From Anaerolineae bacterium (GTDB lineage Bacteria > Chloroflexota > Anaerolineae > 4572-78 > J111), in assembly GCA_020433835.1 (NCBI GenBank), contig JAGRBY010000317.1, forward strand, positions 1 to 8,272: a stretch of DNA of 8,272 nt, in the 5' to 3' direction. The notes under the pieces are model-generated. The model saw nothing but the letters and a program-made list of their open reading frames with translations, searched no databases and had not been told where the DNA came from. The translations under genes and the position numbers were made by a program. Every line of letters begins with the position of its first letter. Position 1 is the stretch's first letter. Shown piece after piece: positions 1 through 5,887 of the stretch.

Positions 1-142
1 CCTGCTCATTTTCGGCAATGGCCTGCCGGATAATCTGCCGGGCTTCCAAAGCCGCGGCCTGGCCTAAAGCTGCGTTGCTTTCGTACATGGCTACGGGAAG
101 TTGGTCTATTTGGGTCGTCTTTAGGGGTTTTGATACCGTCAT
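1..142 (-). CDS. Probable glucosamine-6-phosphate deaminase/isomerase family protein (NagB-like), N-terminal fragment
   Basis: Only the first 47 codons are visible; the gene continues beyond the left edge. The translation begins MTVSKPLKTTQIDQLPVAMY and continues ESNAALGQAAALEARQIIRQ. This resembles the short beta strand, 'Y-E-x-x-x-x-L-G-x-A-A-A' turn and first helix of NagB/6-phosphogluconolactonase-fold sugar isomerases. In this family the enzyme converts glucosamine-6-phosphate to fructose-6-phosphate and ammonia in the cytoplasm. The active-site region is not in the window, so the call leans on this N-terminal signature and on nagA lying upstream on the same strand. I chose the ATG at 140-142 because a purine-rich GAGAG lies about 5 bases upstream. 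An in-frame ATG at 155-157 would add five residues but has no visible ribosome-binding site. A 6-phosphogluconolactonase is an alternative. Confidence 0.6.
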   Translation of the reverse strand, partial: MTVSKPLKTTQIDQLPVAMYESNAALGQAAALEARQIIRQAIAENEQ

Positions 143-157
143 TGGCTCTCTTTCCAT

Positions 158-170
158 CGCGCTAAGCGCG
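158..170. promoter_or_regulatory. 13-bp palindrome (CGCGCT-A-AGCGCG) before the nagB-like start
   Basis: The two 6-base arms, 158-163 and 165-170, are perfect reverse complements around A164. As RNA this gives a CGCGC/GCGCG stem with a TAA loop. It lies 15 bases upstream of the preferred start at 142 and abuts the alternative ATG at 157. It could be a protein-binding site or a small leader hairpin. It does not resemble the operator in front of lacI. Its role is unknown. Confidence 0.35.
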
Positions 171-280
171 TAATTTGTGATTGATTGATACAGGCACGTT
201 GCGGTTGGGTGTTCGAGTTGGGGGTAGGGGTAAGGAATGAGACAAAAGCTGTGTAACAGGAACGAAATTAAGCCCGGTTG

Positions 281-345
281 TCACCCTCACCCCCAACCCC
301 TCTCCCTCAGGGAGAGGGGAGTCGCGTTAGCGACGGGGTGAGGGG
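281..345. repeat. Intergenic palindromic repeat folding as a three-way junction
   Basis: Three nested pairings are exact. CCCTCACCCC at 284-293 pairs with GGGGTGAGGG at 335-344 as the outer stem. CCCCTCTCCC at 297-306 pairs with GGGAGAGGGG at 310-319 around TCA. GTCGC at 321-325 pairs with GCGAC at 330-334 around GTTA. The result is a compact outer stem with two side hairpins. Sequences of the type 'CCCTCACCCC..CCCCTCTCCC..GGGAGAGGGG..GTGAGGG' occur as dispersed intergenic repeats in many unrelated bacterial genomes; that is recalled knowledge, not searched here. It probably belongs to that REP/MITE-like class. It might also slow transcription between nagA and the downstream gene, but it lacks the T-run of a standard terminator. 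Confidence 0.7.
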
Positions 346-382
346 CTATTGTTCAAGGAGTACGGAGTAATTGGTTTTTTAT

Positions 383-415
383 CCCCTAATCCCTAATCCC
401 TATCCCTTACCCCCC
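383..415 (-). repeat. Telomere-like CCCTAAT tract with G-quadruplex potential on the minus strand
   Basis: Five C-tracts of three or more bases lie at 383-386, 391-393, 398-400, 404-406 and 410-415. They are separated by 3-4 base TAAT/TAT/TTA spacers. Read on the minus strand this satisfies the usual G3+N1-7 four-tract rule for a G-quadruplex. The minus strand is the coding direction of both nagA (upstream) and the nagB-like gene (downstream). It may be simple degenerate tandem repeat DNA. Confidence 0.6.
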
Positions 416-478
416 TGGTTGGTAGTAACGTGGGTAATTATTAACTTGTCGTAGCCGGGCCACGCTTGATTTGCGTGA

Positions 479-1663
479 TTAATCCCGGCGATATACCCAT
501 TCCCCGGCGATCATCGTTGCCTGGGGGATGAAATCGGCGTCGAACAGCACCAGGTCGGCGTCGCGGCCCGGTTCCAGGCTGCCTTTGCGGTCGGCCACGC
601 CGATGATGCGGGCCGGTGTGAGCGAGACCATGCGCAGGGCTTCGACCACCGGAATGCCGACGACGTCGATCAGAATCGGCACCATTTGGCCGAGCAGCGT
701 GGTGCTGCCGGCAAACGAGGAGCGGTCGAGCATCATGCCGACGCCGTCGTGGACCTCATACTCCATTTCGCCCATCCGAAAGCGGCTGCCCTGGGGTAAA
801 CCTGCGCCGCTGGTGGCATCGGAGATGGCGCACAGCCGATCCGGGCCAAGGCACTTGTAGGCCAGCTTCATGAGCGTGGGCGGCAGGTGTTTGTTGTCGG
901 ATATCATCTCGACGGTGAAGCCGTCGAAGGTGAGCGTGGCTTCCAGCAGGCCGGGTTTGCGCCACGGCCCCTCTTTGATGGTGCTCGACTGGGCGCTCCA
1001 GATATGGATGATGTGGCTGAGGCCTTCGGCCATGGCCGCTTGCACATGGCTATCGAAGGCGGAGCTGTGGCCGGCGGCGGCGATAATGCCCAATTTTTTG
1101 AGCCGCCGGGTTAAATCCAACGCGCCGGGCAGTTCCGGGGCGAAGGTCATGATGGTAATCAGATCGTGATGGGCCAGCAGGGCCTCGACCGTGCCGTCAT
1201 CGGGATTGCGGATGTTGGCCGGGTCTTGGGCACCGCGCTGTTCCTGGTTAAAGTATGGCCCTTCAACGTGAACGCCTAATACCTGCGTTCCGGCTCGCGG
1301 TTGGGCCAGCCACTCGCGGCTGAAGGCCAGGCATTCGACCAAATTGGCAATTGGTGCGGTTGAGGTGGTGGCCAGCAGGCTGGTAACGCCGTGCCGCACC
1401 GTTTCCTGGGTGATAGCCGCGAATGCCTCGGCGGTTGGCTCGTTAAAGGTGTGGCCGAGCGCGCCGTGAATGTGAATATCGATCAGGCCCGGGGCGATAG
1501 TGCTGCCGCCGACATCCATCGTCTCGATGTCTGAGCCGAGCGCGGCAGGGGCCATGCAACCCACAATACGACCGGCTTCGATGAGCAAGGCCTGGCCCTC
1601 GACGATTTGGTCGGGTAAAATGATGCGGCCATTCAATAAAGCGTGTCGTTGGTTGGTTGTCAT
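479..1663 (-). CDS. nagA: N-acetylglucosamine-6-phosphate deacetylase (amidohydrolase family)
   Basis: The 394-residue product fits NagA length and the amidohydrolase fold. It should hydrolyse N-acetylglucosamine-6-phosphate to glucosamine-6-phosphate and acetate in the cytoplasm, feeding the NagB-type deaminase apparently encoded downstream. Visible landmarks in order are DIHIHG (62-67), the metal-ligand glutamate in HVEGPYFN (E134), AAGHSS (H199), the second metal histidine in IIHIWSAQ (H220), the substrate histidine in SDNKH (H259) and the catalytic aspartate in ISDATSGAG (D282). A beta-sandwich strand follows near the C-terminus (ADLVLFDAD). The HIWSAQSS segment replaces the usual HLxNAM, so substrate preference may be shifted. 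I start at the ATG at 1661-1663, which overlaps the lacI stop as ATGA and implies translational coupling. An in-frame ATG at 1699 would give 406 residues but has no ribosome-binding site and a poorly conserved extension. Related deacetylases of other amino-sugar phosphates, such as AgaA, are possible. Confidence 0.88.
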   Translation of the reverse strand: MTTNQRHALLNGRIILPDQIVEGQALLIEAGRIVGCMAPAALGSDIETMDVGGSTIAPGLIDIHIHGALGHTFNEPTAEAFAAITQETVRHGVTSLLATTSTAPIANLVECLAFSREWLAQPRAGTQVLGVHVEGPYFNQEQRGAQDPANIRNPDDGTVEALLAHHDLITIMTFAPELPGALDLTRRLKKLGIIAAAGHSSAFDSHVQAAMAEGLSHIIHIWSAQSSTIKEGPWRKPGLLEATLTFDGFTVEMISDNKHLPPTLMKLAYKCLGPDRLCAISDATSGAGLPQGSRFRMGEMEYEVHDGVGMMLDRSSFAGSTTLLGQMVPILIDVVGIPVVEALRMVSLTPARIIGVADRKGSLEPGRDADLVLFDADFIPQATMIAGEWVYRRD

Positions 1664-2700
1664 ACCGGTCCACTCGATTCTCTTAGGATTAATGGGCATG
1701 GCAGCGTTACGTGCTGCACGTCGGCGTTGCTGCTGCCCATCCGTTTTAGCAGCATGGCGATGGCCCGCCGGCCCGATTCGATAACGGGTGCTTCAACGGT
1801 GGTTAAGGCCGGGTTTGAATAGGCGGAAAAAGGCTGGTTGTCGTTGCCGATAATCGAGATGTCTGCGGGTATGCGTAGGCCGGCCCGCTGGACGGTGCGC
1901 AGAACGACCGAGGCCACAATATCGTTCGAGGCCAAAATGGCGGTCGGGCGCGGCGACAGGGCTAAGAGATCCAGCGTCGCTCGCTCCCAATCGGGGGCGG
2001 TGGTTTCGTAATCGCCGGTAACAACATACTCATCGCGGTAGGGCAGCCCATGTTTTTTCAACGCCATCTGGTAACCGTTGTAGCGCTCCTCGCTGCTGCG
2101 GCGGGTATCGGGGCCGCGCATAAAGGCGATGTGCTGATGGCCTTGCTCAACCAGATGGTCGATGGCGTTGATGGTGCCATTGGTGTTGTCCCAGTGAATC
2201 TGGTCGAACTCTGTGTGGCTGATGGTACGGTTGATGATGACAATCGGCGGCGCGGTCGGCAGCAAATCGAGCAGATAGTCGTCGTCAAGATAAACGGATG
2301 TCGAAAGGAAGATGATGCCATCGACCCGCTTTTCCAGCAGCAAATTGACGGCCTGCTGCTCGTCATCCAAGCTGCGGGCGGTACAATAAATGAGGCTGTA
2401 TTCGGCGGCGCGAACAGCCGGCTCGATCACCGAGAGGGCTTGCAGGAATAGCGGCGTCTCGATCTCGGAGATGATGAGGCCGATGGTTGCGGTTTGGTTG
2501 GTAACCAAACTGCGGGCCACACTGCTGGGCCGATAGTTCAAGGCCTGGATAGCTTCTTGAATACGCTGGAGCGTCTCTTGCGTCATGGCTTCGGTGCGCT
2601 GATTGAGCGCATTGGAGACGGTGGTGACCGAAACCCCAGCGGCCTGAGCCACATCTTTAATTGTCACACGCTTGGAATGGTTCGAGGATTTCGACATCAT
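1660..2700 (-). CDS. LacI/PurR-family transcriptional regulator
   Basis: The 346-residue length is typical of LacI-family repressors. An N-terminal helix-turn-helix (TIKDVAQAAGVSVTTVSNAL, residues 13-32) is followed by a hinge helix with YRPSSVARSL (56-65), whose leucine normally intercalates at the central CG of the operator. A periplasmic-binding-like effector domain runs from about residue 72 (IGLIISEIETPLF) to the end and includes ILASNDIVA (255-263) and ISIIGNDNQPF (281-291). It is the first gene of the lacI-nagA unit and divergent from uxuA. A perfect CG-centred palindrome lies 32 bases upstream of its start, so it very probably represses itself with nagA and also uxuA until a sugar ligand binds. 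The ligand cannot be read from sequence; an amino-sugar phosphate or a uronate intermediate fits the context. Two tandem ATGs (2700 and 2697) are possible starts, preceded by only a weak AGAG. Confidence 0.93.
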   Translation of the reverse strand: MMSKSSNHSKRVTIKDVAQAAGVSVTTVSNALNQRTEAMTQETLQRIQEAIQALNYRPSSVARSLVTNQTATIGLIISEIETPLFLQALSVIEPAVRAAEYSLIYCTARSLDDEQQAVNLLLEKRVDGIIFLSTSVYLDDDYLLDLLPTAPPIVIINRTISHTEFDQIHWDNTNGTINAIDHLVEQGHQHIAFMRGPDTRRSSEERYNGYQMALKKHGLPYRDEYVVTGDYETTAPDWERATLDLLALSPRPTAILASNDIVASVVLRTVQRAGLRIPADISIIGNDNQPFSAYSNPALTTVEAPVIESGRRAIAMLLKRMGSSNADVQHVTLPCPLILRESSGPV

Positions 2701-2715
2701 CGTCTCTGTATTTGC

Positions 2716-2745
2716 TTAGTGTAACGTTTTAGTGTAACGTTACAC
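2716..2745. promoter_or_regulatory. Putative LacI-family operator: perfect 14-bp palindrome within a 13-bp tandem repeat
   Basis: GTGTAACGTTACAC at 2732-2745 is a perfect palindrome with a central AACGTT. It matches the CG-centred layout recognised by LacI/PurR-type proteins. The 13-base unit TTAGTGTAACGTT occurs twice head to tail (2716-2728 and 2729-2741). The first copy therefore provides an imperfect second site 13 bp away, slightly more than one helical turn. The position between divergent lacI and uxuA allows one element to control both directions. Binding by the adjacent regulator is inferred from position and symmetry. Confidence 0.8.
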
Positions 2746-2758
2746 CAGTGTAGCACAA
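2731..2758 (-). promoter_or_regulatory. Possible promoter of the lacI-nagA unit
   Basis: On the minus strand TTGTGC (2758-2753) is followed after 16 bases by TACACT (2736-2731). These match the sigma-70 -35 box at 3 of 6 positions and the -10 box at 4 of 6. The -10 lies inside the palindromic operator, as expected for autorepression. A second TACACT lies at 2723-2718. The match is weak and the call rests partly on position. Confidence 0.3.
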
Positions 2759-2782
2759 CTCATTATCGTTGTCAATCCCAAT

Positions 2783-2788
2783 GGAGGG
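2783..2788 (+). promoter_or_regulatory. Strong Shine-Dalgarno site of uxuA
   Basis: GGAGGG lies five bases before the ATG at 2794 and fixes the uxuA start. An out-of-frame ATG at 2781 just before it is not a plausible start. Confidence 0.85.
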
Positions 2789-2793
2789 AACGT

Positions 2794-3816
2794 ATGAACT
2801 TCTGTTTTCGCTGGTTTGGCCGGAAGGATCCGGTCACTTTAGAGCACATCGCGCAAATCCCCGGCGTTGAAAGCGTGGTGGCAGCCTTGTATGATATTCC
2901 GGCCAGTCAACTGTGGCCGCCGGAGGAGGTGGCGGCGCTGAAACAGGAAATCGAGGCGGTGGGGCTGCGGTTTGACGTTGTCGAGAGCCTGCCGGTGCAT
3001 GAGGACATCAAATTAGGCCGGCCGGCACGCGATCATTTGATCGACATCTATTGCCGCAATCTGCGCACGCTGGGGGAGTTCGGCGTAAAGGTCGTATGCT
3101 ACAACTTCATGCCGCTGTTCGACTGGCTGCGCACCGATTTGGCCATGCCCCTGGCCGACCGCTCAACCGTGATGAGCTATGACCACAGCCGCATCGCCCA
3201 CATCCCCGACCCCTTTACCGCTGATTTACCCGCTTATTATCCGCTCGATGAAAGCCCCGACACCTTAAAAGCCGCCTATCGGGCCATTACTGCCGATGAT
3301 TTATGGGCCAACCTGACGGTTTTTCTGCAAGGTGTGTCGCCCGCCGCCGAAGCCGCCGGAATTAAGCTGGCCCTCCATCCTGACGACCCGCCCTGGTCGG
3401 TCTTTAACCTGCCGCGCATCATCACCCATGAAGCCGCCTTGCAGCGCGTGCTGGATGTGGTCGACAGCCCGGCCAACGGTCTGACGTTGTGTACCGGCTC
3501 GTTGGGCGTCAATCCCGAGAACGATCTGCCAGGCATGATCCGGCGTTTGGGGTCGCGTATCCACTTCGCTCACTGTCGCAACGTCAAAATTACCGGCGAC
3601 CGCCAGTTTCACGAGGTGGCCCATCCCAGCGAGTGCGGCAGTGTCGATATGCGGGCGGTGATGGCGGCCTACCGCGACATCGGTTTCACCGGTCCGCTGC
3701 GGCCCGATCACGGTCGGATGATTTGGGGCGAAACGGGTATTCCCGGCTACGGGCTTTACGACCGCGCTTTGGGTGTGCTATATTTGAAGGGGCTGTGGGA
3801 AGGAGTGGGGAATTAG
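2794..3816 (+). CDS. uxuA: Mannonate dehydratase
   Basis: The 340-residue protein dehydrates D-mannonate to 2-keto-3-deoxy-D-gluconate (EC 4.2.1.8), a step of glucuronate catabolism. The family uses a TIM barrel with a divalent metal such as Mn or Fe. Signature segments are YNFMPLFDWLRTDL (103-116), LHPDDPPW (194-201), CTGSLG (233-238), HCRNVK (260-265) and RPDHGR (303-308). H195, C233, H260 and D305 fall at the spacings expected for the metal ligands. The length matches the short bacterial form rather than the roughly 390-residue enterobacterial one. It is preceded by a strong ribosome-binding site and the LacI-type operator. An SDR that probably supplies its substrate from fructuronate follows 149 bases downstream. 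The last codons and stop run into a degenerate AT-rich repeat, but no key motif is affected. Confidence 0.96.
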   Translation: MNFCFRWFGRKDPVTLEHIAQIPGVESVVAALYDIPASQLWPPEEVAALKQEIEAVGLRFDVVESLPVHEDIKLGRPARDHLIDIYCRNLRTLGEFGVKVVCYNFMPLFDWLRTDLAMPLADRSTVMSYDHSRIAHIPDPFTADLPAYYPLDESPDTLKAAYRAITADDLWANLTVFLQGVSPAAEAAGIKLALHPDDPPWSVFNLPRIITHEAALQRVLDVVDSPANGLTLCTGSLGVNPENDLPGMIRRLGSRIHFAHCRNVKITGDRQFHEVAHPSECGSVDMRAVMAAYRDIGFTGPLRPDHGRMIWGETGIPGYGLYDRALGVLYLKGLWEGVGN

Positions 3817-3844
3817 GAATTATGAAGGATGAATTATGAATGGC
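3808..3844 (+). repeat. Degenerate 14-base tandem repeat at the uxuA stop
   Basis: GAATTATGAA starts two adjacent 14-base units (3817-3830 and 3831-3844) and is preceded by a related GGAATTAG that contains the uxuA stop codon at 3814-3816. The tract is AT-rich and low in complexity, unlike its surroundings. The following bases to about 3955 hold two weak hairpins (3843-3860 and 3897-3924) but no gene. Confidence 0.6.
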
Positions 3845-3955
3845 GCAGTATGAGCTGTGCATTATGGGTATTGAATAGCAGGCGGTGGAACGTAAGGTGG
3901 AAACCGGCTGATGCCAGGTTCCACGGGCCACGATGTCGAGATAAATATCACTATT

Positions 3956-3960
3956 AGGAG
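3956..3960 (+). promoter_or_regulatory. Shine-Dalgarno AGGAG deciding the start of the SDR gene
   Basis: Two tandem ATG codons follow, at 3963 and 3966. The AGGAG lies two bases before the first and five before the second, so the second is the better start. Confidence 0.7.
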
Positions 3961-3965
3961 CAATG

Positions 3966-4784
<819 letters not shown>

Positions 4785-4823
4785 TGTGACGCCCGGCGGT
4801 CCGTGAACCGATTGTTGTTGGCG

Positions 4824-4852
4824 TTGTTCGTTATGGAGAGATGCTATATAAT
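4824..4852 (+). promoter_or_regulatory. Candidate sigma-70 promoter for the GNAT-VOC gene pair
   Basis: A perfect TATAAT at 4847-4852 is preceded after 17 bases by TTGTTC (4824-4829), a half match to the -35 consensus. Transcription would start near 4859 and leave a leader of about 95 bases before the ATG at 4955. The spacer 4785-4823 contains no further recognisable site. Confidence 0.6.
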
Positions 4853-4939
4853 GGGGCGAGATTTGAGGGGAAGGTGGAAGGTATTGTTTTGAGCCTTCAC
4901 CAAGGGCTTTTCACCCTTACCGAACCCAGATATAGCATC
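4840..4939. repeat. About 100-bp imperfect palindrome with perfect 10-bp ends
   Basis: GATGCTATAT at 4840-4849 and ATATAGCATC at 4930-4939 are exact reverse complements. Inside them TGGG (4852-4855) pairs with CCCA (4925-4928) and CG (4857-4858) with CG (4921-4922). GGTGGAAGG (4873-4881) pairs with CCTTCACC (4894-4901) with one bulge. The left arm overlaps the -10 box of the candidate promoter. This could be a miniature repeat element that brought the promoter in, or a local regulatory structure. No clear target-site duplication is visible. Confidence 0.55.
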
Positions 4940-4949
4940 GAATAAGGGT
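4902..4949 (+). promoter_or_regulatory. Leader with mutually exclusive helices, one hiding the Shine-Dalgarno site
   Basis: The presumed ribosome-binding site AAGGG (4944-4948) ends six bases before the ATG at 4955. ACCCTTA (4913-4919) is fully complementary to TAAGGGT (4943-4949) and could mask it. The same CCCTT (4914-4918) can instead pair with AAGGG at 4902-4906 around a 7-base loop, freeing the site. This is the layout of a translational switch, but no known riboswitch class is recognised and the helices are short. Confidence 0.35.
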
Positions 4950-4954
4950 AATCC

Positions 4955-5887
4955 ATGCGAAATATTGCGCGTATTACAACAGACCGGCTGATTTTAGACT
5001 CCTTGATGGTGGATGATGCCGATGATTTGTTTGACATCTACAGCGATGGGGCGGCGATGGCCTATTGGGACACGCCACCCCATGAGAATGTGGCCGAGAC
5101 CCGAGCTATGATCGACGTGATGACGGGCGATGAGGCGTGCTGGTGGGCCGTGCGGCGCAAAGAGGAAGATCGCTGTATTGGAGTAGTGGGCTATCTGGGC
5201 AACCCCGGCGTGCCGGGGATGGGCTATATGCTCCATCCTGATTATTGGCAGCAGGGATTTATGCGGGAAGCGGTTCGGGCGGCGTTGACGTTTGGGTTTG
5301 AGACACTGCGGCTTGATCGGGTTGAACTGTGGATTAACGAGGATAACTACGCTTCGCAGAATTTGGCCCGCGAGGTGGGTTTTAAACGTCGTGGGCGGTT
5401 TCGGCAGAAGTATTGGCACCACGATGCGGCCCATGACAAGATTGTATACGGCATTCGGGCCGATGCGTGGCCGCACGATAATGGCGACAGCGAACCAGAC
5501 CAAAGCCACGCCCACTTTTACACGCTTCAGCCGGTGTTGGCGGTAGCTGACGTGCAGGTGACGGCAGAGTATTACCGCGATAAATTGGGCTTTCGGATTG
5601 ACTTCCTCTTTGGTAACCCGCCCTTCCACGGGGCGGTGTCGCAAGGGGAGTGGTCGACCGAAGGGGTTAAGATACAGCTTTCGGCGACTGATGCCGATAA
5701 AATTGGCGGTTGTTCCGGCGTGACGTTATACATTTTCGTGGGGCCGAATATTGACGATCTGTTTCGACGCTATCAGGCAGAAGGGGTGCATATTCATCGT
5801 CGCGTGGCCGATTATCCGTGGGGTATGCGCGAGTTTGAGATTAAAGATTGCAACGGTTATCTAATACGCTTCGGTACGCCAATATAG
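4955..5887 (+). CDS. GNAT acetyltransferase fused to a VOC (glyoxalase/bleomycin-resistance) domain
   Basis: Residues 1-172 form a RimJ/RimL-type GNAT N-acetyltransferase. It begins ITTDRLIL (7-14), has a core strand and acetyl-CoA loop GYMLHPDYWQQGFMREA (90-106), and the late motif NEDNYASQNLAREVGF (128-143). After a charged linker (about 173-187) comes a VOC-superfamily domain: LQPVLAVADVQVTAEYYRDK (191-210), then LGF, and near the end MREFEIKDCNGYLIRFG (291-307), where E294 sits at a usual metal-ligand position. GNAT domains transfer acetyl groups to amines from acetyl-CoA. VOC domains bind or modify small molecules, including glutathione adducts, fosfomycin and bleomycin-like drugs. The fused pair suggests a small-molecule modification or resistance role, but the substrate is unknown. 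The reading frame is continuous across both domains. AAGGG six bases before the ATG supports the start. The stop codon abuts the next gene directly. Confidence 0.85.
   Translation: MRNIARITTDRLILDSLMVDDADDLFDIYSDGAAMAYWDTPPHENVAETRAMIDVMTGDEACWWAVRRKEEDRCIGVVGYLGNPGVPGMGYMLHPDYWQQGFMREAVRAALTFGFETLRLDRVELWINEDNYASQNLAREVGFKRRGRFRQKYWHHDAAHDKIVYGIRADAWPHDNGDSEPDQSHAHFYTLQPVLAVADVQVTAEYYRDKLGFRIDFLFGNPPFHGAVSQGEWSTEGVKIQLSATDADKIGGCSGVTLYIFVGPNIDDLFRRYQAEGVHIHRRVADYPWGMREFEIKDCNGYLIRFGTPI

Larger units (their letters stand above)
171..478. other. Gene-free spacer between nagA and the nagB-like gene, rich in repeats
   Basis: I see no convincing coding sequence here. The stretch holds the palindromic repeat at 281-345 and the C-rich tract at 383-415, annotated separately. 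A 9-bp inverted pair, GGGGTAAGG at 227-235 and CCTTACCCC at 405-413, encloses both. The composition is alternately G-rich and C-rich, unlike the flanking genes. No clear sigma-70 promoter for the nagB-like gene stands out on the minus strand, so it is unclear whether that gene is read through from nagA or has its own start. Confidence 0.6.

Noticed and set aside
425..431. GTAACGT as a second LacI-type site near the nagA end
   Set aside because: It matches one half of the palindrome at 2732-2745, the other half is not conserved, and it is about 270 bases from the nagB-like start.
1664..1699. Upstream ATG at 1699 as the nagA start
   Set aside because: No Shine-Dalgarno sequence; the extension looks unlike NagA N-termini; the ATGA overlap at 1660-1663 gives a better start.
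1701..1717. GCAGC/GCTGC inverted repeat near the lacI-nagA junction
   Set aside because: It lies inside the lacI coding sequence, has only 5-bp arms and is expected by chance in GC-rich coding DNA.
2050..2451. A plus-strand open frame of 133 codons inside lacI
   Set aside because: It is the antisense of the LacI effector domain with no ribosome-binding site or domain pattern. The same applies to frames at 528-860, 870-1169, 3301-3711 and 7004-7525.
3897..3924. Hairpin GTGGAAACC/GGTTCCAC as a uxuA terminator
   Set aside because: The stem has a bulge and an 11-base loop, and no T-run follows; termination here is not supported.
4797..4810. CGGT/ACCG hairpin after the SDR gene as a terminator
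   Set aside because: It has only a 4-bp stem and no T-run.
4994..5644. A 216-codon open frame on the minus strand across the GNAT-VOC gene
   Set aside because: It is antisense to the domain-bearing fusion gene, and its composition and lack of motifs mark it as a shadow.
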